A stretch of DNA of 64,000 nt from Blastococcus sp. TF02A-26 (GTDB lineage Bacteria > Actinomycetota > Actinomycetes > Mycobacteriales > Geodermatophilaceae). Below the pieces are notes generated by a model. That model made no database searches and was not told where the DNA came from. It saw only the letters and a program-made list of their open reading frames with translations. The translations under genes were made by a program, and so were the position numbers. The DNA lies in assembly GCF_003319125.1 (NCBI RefSeq), contig NZ_QOHG01000009.1:120564-184563 (forward strand), read 5' to 3'. This document shows positions 59,497 to 64,000 of the stretch, piece by piece. The number at the start of each line of letters is the position of its first letter. The stretch's first letter is position 1.

Positions 59497-59606
59497 CCGG
59501 CTGAACAGCGGGTGACGGGGGAGTGATCTCCGCCTCCGGGGCACCTCCCGCACGCCCGCGGCGTGTCACGATGGACGACGGCCCGGACGACGCGGGCCAC
59601 CGACCC

Positions 59607-59700
59607 GGGAGGAGGACGCGCATGCGCAGCGAGCCGCCCAGTCCCAGTCCCGAGGTCCTCCCCGCGTAGTCCCGCCATCCGCGGTCGCGCCGGGAGGACC
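59607..59700 (+). promoter_or_regulatory. Potential attenuator in the corA leader
   Basis: Three segments can pair in two ways. The middle one, GGTCCTCCC (59654-59662, inside the leader ORF), forms a perfect 9-bp stem with GGGAGGACC (59692-59700). It can also pair over about 7 bp with the leader ORF ribosome site GGAGGAC (59611-59617). The leader stop codon TAG lies in the 29-nt loop. Ribosome position on the proline codons could choose between the two structures. No M-box is recognised. Confidence 0.45.
59622..59669 (+). CDS. Proline-rich leader peptide upstream of corA
   Basis: A 15-codon ORF, MRSEPPSPSPEVLPA, whose ATG has an excellent ribosome site (GGGAGGAGGAC) 4-6 nt upstream. It ends at TAG, 72 bp before corA. 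PPSPSP near the start recalls the proline-rich enterobacterial leader MgtL (which senses Mg2+ through ribosome behaviour at Pro codons); the resemblance is in design, not proven homology. The ORF spans one arm of a potential hairpin. It could cis-regulate corA in response to Mg2+ or proline supply; this is inference. Confidence 0.55.
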   Translation: MRSEPPSPSPEVLPA

Positions 59701-59741
59701 ACAGCTGCGTCCTCAGCCCAGCGTCGTCCCGGGAGTCCGTC

Positions 59742-60887
59742 ATGGTCGAGCGTCGTCTCGCGCCCCTCACCGCGCTGTCCACCCTGCGCCGTCCGCGCAC
59801 CGAGGTGGTCCGCCGCCCCGTTCCGCCGCCCGCCGAGCCCGAGCAGGGCTCGGCCGAGCGGCCGTCGCGGATCGTCGACAACGCCGTCTATGCCGGTGGG
59901 CGGCGGGTGGCCACCCCCGACACCGCCGCCGACAGCCACGAGTGGCTGACCGAGGGCTTCGACGACCGGATGGTGTGGCTGGGGCTGTACCGGCCCGAGC
60001 CCGGCGAGCTCGGGGACCTGGCCGAGCAGTACGGCCTGCCGGAGCTCGCCGTCGAGGACGCCATCCAGGCCCACCAGCGGCCGAAGTTCGAGCGGTACGG
60101 GGACACCCTCTTCGTCGTCCTCAAGGCCGCGCGCTACCTGGACGCGGCCGAGGAGGTCGAGTTCGGCGAGCTGCACCTGTTCCTCGGCCGCGACTTCGCC
60201 ATCACGGTCCGGCACTCCGAGTCCCCGGACCTCTCGCGGGTGCGCCGCCGGCTGGAGAGCGAACCGGCACTGCTGGCCAAGGGGCCGGAGGCGGTGCTGT
60301 ACGCGATCCTCGACGCCGTCGTGGACGGGTACGCGCCCGTGGTCGCCGGCCTGTCGAACGACATCGACGAGATCGAGGTCCAGGTCTTCGCCGGTGACCC
60401 CAGGGCCTCGCGGCGCATCTACGAGCTCTCGCAGGAGGTGCTGGAGTTCCAGCGTGCCGCGGCTCCGCTCATCGGGATCCTGCACGCGATCACCGCCGGG
60501 TTCGACAAGTACGGCGTCGACGAGGACCTGCGCAGCTACCTGCGCGACGTCGCCGACCACGTCACGCAGGTGATCGAGCGGGTGGAGGGCTTCCGGCTCC
60601 AGCTGCGCGACATCCTCACGGTCAACGCCACCCTGGTGGCGCAGCGGCAGAACGAGGAGATCCGGGAGCTCACCGAGGCGTCGATCGCGCAGGGGGAGGA
60701 GGTCAAGAAGATCTCCGCGTGGGCGGCCATCCTGTTCGCCCCGACCCTGGTCGGCACGGTGTACGGGATGAACTTCGACGACATCCCCGAGCTGCACTGG
60801 CACCTGGGCTACCCGTTCGCGCTGGTGCTGATGCTGGGGGTCAGCGTCACCCTCTACGCGATCTTCAAGCGCCGCAGCTGGATCTGA
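59742..60887 (+). CDS. corA: CorA-family Mg2+/Co2+ channel
   Basis: A 381-aa metal channel. The large cytoplasmic domain (residues 60-310) has HQRPKFERYGDTLFVVLKAA and a long stalk helix (ERVEGFRLQLRDILTVNATL). Two C-terminal membrane helices carry the selectivity motif VYGMNFDDIPE (about residue 342) and end with the basic IFKRRSWI. It forms a homopentamer in the family. Start is ATG 59742 with GGGAG 6 nt upstream. A proline-rich leader ORF and possible attenuator lie upstream. Confidence 0.94.
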   Translation: MVERRLAPLTALSTLRRPRTEVVRRPVPPPAEPEQGSAERPSRIVDNAVYAGGRRVATPDTAADSHEWLTEGFDDRMVWLGLYRPEPGELGDLAEQYGLPELAVEDAIQAHQRPKFERYGDTLFVVLKAARYLDAAEEVEFGELHLFLGRDFAITVRHSESPDLSRVRRRLESEPALLAKGPEAVLYAILDAVVDGYAPVVAGLSNDIDEIEVQVFAGDPRASRRIYELSQEVLEFQRAAAPLIGILHAITAGFDKYGVDEDLRSYLRDVADHVTQVIERVEGFRLQLRDILTVNATLVAQRQNEEIRELTEASIAQGEEVKKISAWAAILFAPTLVGTVYGMNFDDIPELHWHLGYPFALVLMLGVSVTLYAIFKRRSWI

Positions 60888-60890
60888 GGG

Positions 60891-60988
60891 GCCTGCCCCG
60901 CCGCGATCATGGGCTTGTCGCCGTTCGCCACGCCGTCCGACGGCGTGTCCGGCGGCCACTTCCCCATGATCGCGGGCGGCGAGGCAGG
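60891..60988. repeat. 98-bp nested palindrome after corA
   Basis: CGCGATCATGGG and CCCATGATCGCG form the main 12-bp arms. Outside them GCCTGCC pairs with GGCAGG, and at the centre ACGCCGT-CCG-ACGGCGT is a perfect small hairpin. Segments GGGCTTGTCGCC and GGCGGCCACTTCCCC between them are partly complementary. It may terminate corA, or be one copy of a dispersed REP/MITE-like element; only this copy is in the window. Confidence 0.6.
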
Positions 60989-61047
60989 ACGGCGCCGGGG
61001 CAGCCTCGCCGTCCGTCCCGTCGTCCGCCGTCCTCCGCGGCGGCACT

Positions 61048-61101
61048 GCCGCGCCGGAGTCGGGGTGCCGCGCTGTACCGCGGCACTCGTCCCGGCGCGG
61101 C
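61048..61101. repeat. Second large palindrome upstream of ssrA
   Basis: Outer arms GCCGCGCCGG / CCGGCGCGGC and inner arms GTGCCGCG / CGCGGCAC around CTGTAC give a long nested stem. GCGGCGGCACTGCC is directly repeated at 61037 and 61097, at its two ends. Confidence 0.55.
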
Positions 61102-61161
61102 GGCACTGCCTCGTCCGGGGCGGACGGCGGGGCGCGGGAACATCCGGCTGGACGGAGCCGT

Positions 61162-61167
61162 TACCCT
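61162..61167 (+). promoter_or_regulatory. Putative -10 box (TACCCT) of ssrA
   Basis: TACCCT lies 17 nt before the mature 5' end of tmRNA at 61185, leaving room for a short 5' precursor. No clear -35 is recognised. Confidence 0.45.
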
Positions 61168-61184
61168 CACTGCACAACTACACA

Positions 61185-61559
61185 GGGGGTGATTGGTCTC
61201 GACTGCGGTCGTTTGACCAGGAGAAGCGAGCCGAGGAAGGCAACGATCATCTCGTTAACGATCCGTTGCACAACACACAAGCGCCGATTCCAATCAGCGC
61301 GACTTCGCTCTCGCTGCCTGATAGCAGCTAGACGAGTCTGTCAGCCCGGGTTCGTCATCGGCCCGGATCCTGGCATCAGCTAGATGACTCACCGCACGCA
61401 CCGGTCGCGGGTGCGTGCGGGACACCCAACAGCGACTGGGCCCGTCACGTCGACTCGTCTGCATGATCGACGGGGCCGAGCAGAGGCAACGCAGACTGCG
61501 CTCGGAGAAGCCCTGGTGATGCGTCGTAGGACGCGGGTTCGATTCCCGCCACCTCCACC
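61185..61559 (+). ncRNA. ssrA: Transfer-messenger RNA (tmRNA)
   Basis: A one-piece tmRNA that rescues stalled ribosomes with SmpB and tags the nascent protein. The 5' end GGGGGTGATTGGTCTCGACT pairs through GGGGGTG with CACCTCC near the 3' end (61550-61556, one G-U), and the T-arm reads GCGGGTTCGATTCCCGC. The tag frame from GCC 61283 encodes ADSNQRDFALAA, followed by TGA TAG. That tag is of the mycobacterial type. The discriminator A at 61557 is followed by CCC, so a complete CCA is not encoded and must be added. SmpB is encoded 8.6 kb upstream. Confidence 0.95.
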
Positions 61560-61563
61560 CCTG

Positions 61564-61605
61564 ACGAGAGCCCCGGCCGGACACACGTCCGACCGGGGCT
61601 CTCGT
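61564..61605 (+). terminator. Terminator hairpin after ssrA
   Basis: ACGAGAGCCCCGGCCGGAC and GTCCGACCGGGGCTCTCGT, a 19-bp stem with one mismatch and an ACAC loop, 5 nt after the tmRNA 3' end. Its right flank GCGTTC is the same as in the hairpins at 2382 and 13723. Confidence 0.85.
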
Positions 61606-61644
61606 GCGTTCCGGTCCGAACCGCCAGCGAGGAGGCGTCCCCCG

Positions 61645-62025
61645 ATGTCCGAGAGCACCGACGCGGCGGGCGAGCTGCGCGCGCGGCTGCGAGCCGGCCT
61701 GGTCGCGGCGATGAAGGCCCGGCAGCCGGAGACCGTGTCCGCGCTCCGCACGGCGATCGCGGCGATCGACAACGCGGAGGCCGTGGAGGTCCCCGAGGGC
61801 GCCCCCGTCGCGGGCAGCGAGCACGTCGCCGGTGCCCGGGTCGGGGTCGGGGCCGCGGAGGCGCAACGGCGCACCCTCTCGCTCGACGAGGTGCGGGCGC
61901 TCCTGGCGCAGCAGGTCGACGAGCGCGTCACCGAGGCCGAGCGCTGGGAGGGTCACGGCCGGGACGACGCCGCCGGCCGGCTCCGCCGCGAGGCCGACGC
62001 CCTGCGGGAGTACCTCGGGGACTGA
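61645..62025 (+). CDS. GatB/YqeY-domain protein
   Basis: A 126-aa all-helical protein. LRARLRAGLVAAMKARQPET then VSALRTAIAAIDNAEAVEVP and RTLSLDEVRALLAQQVDERV match the YqeY family, which resembles the tail domain of GatB. It is slightly shorter than typical (about 150 aa). The function of free YqeY is unclear; a tRNA-related role is suspected from the GatB similarity. Start is ATG 61645 with GAGGAGG 9 nt upstream. Confidence 0.82.
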   Translation: MSESTDAAGELRARLRAGLVAAMKARQPETVSALRTAIAAIDNAEAVEVPEGAPVAGSEHVAGARVGVGAAEAQRRTLSLDEVRALLAQQVDERVTEAERWEGHGRDDAAGRLRREADALREYLGD

Positions 62026-62060
62026 GCGCGATCCGCCGGACCACCACGGATACGGAACCC

Positions 62061-62306
62061 GTGCGAACCGGAGTCGCCCGATCGGCGTCACCCTCGGCCC
62101 CCGACGACGAGCCGCCGACCGACGAGGACCTGTCCGAGGGTCTGCTCCCCGCCGATGGGTTCTCCCGGCCACCCAGGTCCGGGACGCCGATGTCCGGGAG
62201 CAGCTCTCCACGGCACCGCGGTGCTGCCGGGGGGTCGCCACCGTGACACGAGCAGGCCTTCGGGGACCTGTTCGCGCAGGCCTACGAGGCGCAGGCGGAG
62301 ATCTGA
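62061..62306 (+). pseudogene. Decayed small gene (fragments in shifted frames)
   Basis: Three coding-like pieces follow each other in different frames: DDEPPTDEDLSEGLLPADG (frame of GTG 62061), LPATQVRDADVREQLSTAP in the next frame, and HEQAFGDLFAQAYEAQAEI (first frame, after an in-frame TGA at 62244-62246), ending at TGA 62304. Together they look like one small acidic protein broken by frameshifts. I do not recognise the family, and sequencing error cannot be excluded. Confidence 0.35.
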
Positions 62307-62309
62307 CGC

Positions 62310-62714
62310 TCAGACGTCCGGGCCGGTCCCGCCCTCCCGGGCTGGGGCCGGCCCGTCCACGTTGACGACCGCCTCCCCGGACCCCGCACGCACGACGACG
62401 AGGGTCGACTCGGTCGCGCCCGGGTTGAGCTCGCGGTGCACGGCGTGCGGCGGCACGTAGAGGAAGTCGCCGGCGGTGGCCTCCAGGACGTCCTCGCCGC
62501 CGGGCCCGAACTCCATCCGCAGCGCGCCGGAGACCACGTAGATCGTGGACTCGTGCTCGCCGTGGTGGTGCCAGCCGGAGGCCACGCCCGCGCCGGTGGT
62601 CACGTGCCCCGCCCACATCCCGCCGGTGGCGACGGCCTCCTCCCGGTGCATCCCGGGGGTGGGGTGCCCCTCGGTGCGGTCCTCCGGGCGGACCAGCCGG
62701 ACCTCATCGCCCAC
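62310..62714 (-). CDS. Cupin-domain protein
   Basis: A 134-aa single cupin. Motif 1 reads SGWHHHGEHESTIYVVSGAL, with three His and Glu as metal ligands, and motif 2 is GDFLYVPPHAVHRELNPG, with the last His. HREEAVATGGMWAGHVTTGA precedes. It may be a metal-dependent dioxygenase or isomerase; the substrate is unknown. The start is uncertain: GTG 62714 has GGAGG 5 nt upstream, but the open frame continues upstream for 55 more codons. Confidence 0.75.
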   Translation of the reverse strand: MGDEVRLVRPEDRTEGHPTPGMHREEAVATGGMWAGHVTTGAGVASGWHHHGEHESTIYVVSGALRMEFGPGGEDVLEATAGDFLYVPPHAVHRELNPGATESTLVVVRAGSGEAVVNVDGPAPAREGGTGPDV

Positions 62715-62872
62715 CACGACCTCCGTGTGCTCGCCGGACCGGTCGAGCGTGGCCCCCGCCGGCGCCTCGGGCAAGGGCGTCGCCCGCCTCGGTCGCCGCT
62801 GACCCCGCCCCGGGGACGGTCGCGGCTCGCTACGGTGCCCGGGACGGCGGAGTCGGCGGGGAGGAACGTGAC

Positions 62873-63877
62873 GTGGCACGGCTGGACCTGCGGGTACGAG
62901 TCCTGGGACGGCTGCTCCGGCGGGCCAACTCCATCACGCGGATGGACGACGAGCAGATCCGCCGGGCCCAGCAGACCGTCGTCGGCCACAACCCGGTCAC
63001 CGACCTGGTGCTCGGCGGCGTCGCCGCGGGCGTGCGCATCACCGAGGGCACGGCCGCCGGGGAGACTGGTCCGCTGACGGTGCGGGTGTACCGGCCCGAG
63101 GGGCGGACCGGCGCGCTGCCGCTGGTCGTGAACTACCACGGCGGCGGGTGGGTGCTCGGCTCGCTCGACACCGCCGACTGGCTGTGCAGCAACGTCGCCC
63201 GCAGCGTCGGCGCCGTCGTCGTCTCGGTCGACTACCGGCTCGCCCCCGCGCACCGCTGGCCGGCCGCGGCGGAGGACAGCTACCGCGCCCTGGCCGACAT
63301 CTGGGCGCGGGCGGCCGAGTTCGGCGCCGACGGCGCCCGTCTGGCGGTCATGGGCGACAGCGCCGGTGGCAACCTGTCGGCCGTGGTCGCGCTGATGGCC
63401 CGCGACCGGTCCGGTCCGCCCATCGCGCTGCAGGTGCTGCTCTACCCGGCGACGGACATGACGTTCGCCAGCCCGTCGATCCGGGAGAACGCCGACGCGC
63501 CGATCCTGAGCGAGGCGGAGATGGTGGCCTTCCGCGCGCACTACCTCGCTGACCAGAACGCCCGCCACCCCTACGCCTCCCCGCTGCTCGCCCGCGACCA
63601 CAGCGGGCTGCCGCCGGCGCTGGTGCAGGTCGCCGAGCACGACCCGATCCGCGACGACGGCCTGCGCTACGCCGCCGCGCTCGAGGCCGCCGGCGTGCCG
63701 GTGCGGACCACGACCTACGTCGGCATGCCGCACGGCTACCTGTCGTTCCCGAAGCTCTGCCGCAGCGCGCCGCAGGCCCTCGGCGAGATCTGTGCCGAGC
63801 TGCACGCCGCGCTGGAGCCCGGAGCCCGCGCGGACGACGGCCACCCGACCCGCCGCGGCGAGGTCCTCGCGGGCTAG
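62873..63877 (+). CDS. Alpha/beta hydrolase of the hormone-sensitive-lipase (HSL) family
   Basis: A 334-aa esterase. The oxyanion motif VVNYHGGGWVLGSLDTADWL, VSVDYRLAPAHRWPAAAEDS, the nucleophile elbow VMGDSAGGNLSAVVALMARD (Ser in GDSAG, about residue 163), Asp in EHDPIRDDGLRYA and His in GMPHGYLSFPKL form a complete catalytic set. No signal peptide, so it is cytoplasmic. Start is GTG 62873 with GGGAGGAA upstream. It is divergent from the cupin gene. Confidence 0.9.
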   Translation: MARLDLRVRVLGRLLRRANSITRMDDEQIRRAQQTVVGHNPVTDLVLGGVAAGVRITEGTAAGETGPLTVRVYRPEGRTGALPLVVNYHGGGWVLGSLDTADWLCSNVARSVGAVVVSVDYRLAPAHRWPAAAEDSYRALADIWARAAEFGADGARLAVMGDSAGGNLSAVVALMARDRSGPPIALQVLLYPATDMTFASPSIRENADAPILSEAEMVAFRAHYLADQNARHPYASPLLARDHSGLPPALVQVAEHDPIRDDGLRYAAALEAAGVPVRTTTYVGMPHGYLSFPKLCRSAPQALGEICAELHAALEPGARADDGHPTRRGEVLAG

Positions 63878-63889
63878 TGGTCCTGCCTG

Positions 63890-64000
63890 TTAGTTCGGCG
63901 GTGTATGCGGCTGCCGCCAGATGGTGGGGTCGCTGAGGTAGAGGCCGCAGGCGCAGTCGAGGGCTTCCTCGGGGCTGCCGGTGGTGTCTCCGGTGGGCAG
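63890..64000 (-). CDS. 3' end of an unidentified CDS running off the window
   Basis: The last 111 bases read on the minus strand as 36 codons ending at TAA 63890-63892: LPTGDTTGSPEEALDCACGL then YLSDPTIWRQPHTPPN. Two Cys (DCACG) are present. The TAA stop, CAT and ACA codons and lower GC differ from the neighbouring genes, so the gene may be acquired. No family is recognised, and the start lies outside the window. Confidence 0.45.
   Translation of the reverse strand: MPTGDTTGSPEEALDCACGLYLSDPTIWRQPHTPPN

Larger units (their letters stand above)
60888..61184. other. Palindrome-rich region between corA and ssrA
   Basis: This 297-bp region has no supportable gene. It holds two large imperfect palindromes (60891-60988 and 61048-61101), three copies of CGGCACT (61041, 61081, 61101), and the ssrA promoter (TACCCT at 61162-61167). 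Confidence 0.6.

Noticed and set aside
61530..61560. A tRNA-like T-arm (GGTTCGATTCCC)
   Set aside because: It is the T-arm of tmRNA. No D-arm and anticodon stem lie at tRNA spacing upstream.
61384..61570. Protein-coding frames across 61384-61570
   Set aside because: This interval is the 3' half of tmRNA; the frames are shadows, and YqeY begins only at 61645.

Overview
The window is chromosomal DNA from a very GC-rich actinobacterium. The gene content and order (htrA-tatB-...-mrp with DUF1003 and an MgtE_N/CBS gene nearby, then prfB-ftsE-ftsX-smpB with ssrA downstream), the many GTG starts, the ATGA/GTGA stop-start overlaps and a tmRNA tag reading ADSNQRDFALAA fit a high-GC actinomycete. A member of the Geodermatophilaceae (Blastococcus/Geodermatophilus/Modestobacter type) is my best guess, but this is inference from style and synteny, not from a search. 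No prophage, insertion sequence, CRISPR array or rRNA was seen. The only RNA gene found is ssrA.

Left part (1-29.4 kb). It opens with the envelope-stress/secretion block: the end of an upstream gene, the HtrA protease with a probable CTG start, TatB, and the Mrp Fe-S carrier ATPase. Next come a SRPBCC protein, an AzlCD amino-acid exporter, a small HTH-ClpN pair with its own operator dyads, Ogt, DUF1003 and a soluble MgtE_N/CBS protein, PhzF, an EamA exporter, a CitE-like CoA-ester lyase and an acyl-CoA dehydrogenase. The last two share a TACTC...GGTAAC upstream motif. An operon then reads leftward: an RHH/HicB-like regulator, DUF4097, and a drug-type ABC ATPase and permease, behind two perfect dyads. 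It is followed by a benzoylformate-decarboxylase-like ThDP enzyme, a GGDEF-EAL protein, a NarL-type two-component pair divergent from an MMPL transporter, and the phosphoketolase/acetate kinase shunt.

Middle part (29.4-49 kb). A Tad pilus operon (tadABC, a small Flp-like protein and two TadE-like pseudopilins) is followed by a membrane-protein gene lying between short direct repeats. Then come exported proteins (DUF4230, a lipoprotein, DUF4142), a class F sortase, a membrane-anchored Ser/Thr kinase, a secreted lipase, an unrecognised pair that includes a septum-formation-like protein, and a large LuxR/AAA regulator translationally coupled to a truncated haemoglobin. CutA and a second GGDEF-EAL protein with a degenerate GGDEF motif complete this part.

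Right part (49-64 kb). Translation and division housekeeping genes (prfB, ftsE, ftsX, smpB) are followed by a tightly overlapping chain of small-molecule enzymes (oxidoreductase, GNAT, amidohydrolase, VOC, double GNAT). After these lie an SCO6745-like protein, a carboxymuconolactone decarboxylase, a DASS anion transporter, and CorA preceded by a 15-codon proline-rich leader ORF within a potential attenuator. Two large palindromes precede ssrA. YqeY, a decayed gene remnant, a cupin, an HSL-type hydrolase and the end of an unidentified gene close the window.

The strongest candidate for something new is the proline-rich leader ORF upstream of corA. It resembles in design the enterobacterial mgtL Mg2+-sensing leader. 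Other observations worth testing are the start-codon-overlapping dyads of the HTH-ClpN operon, the dyad-controlled RHH/DUF4097/ABC operon, the shared acyl-CoA motif, and -10 boxes that contain the preceding gene's stop codon.
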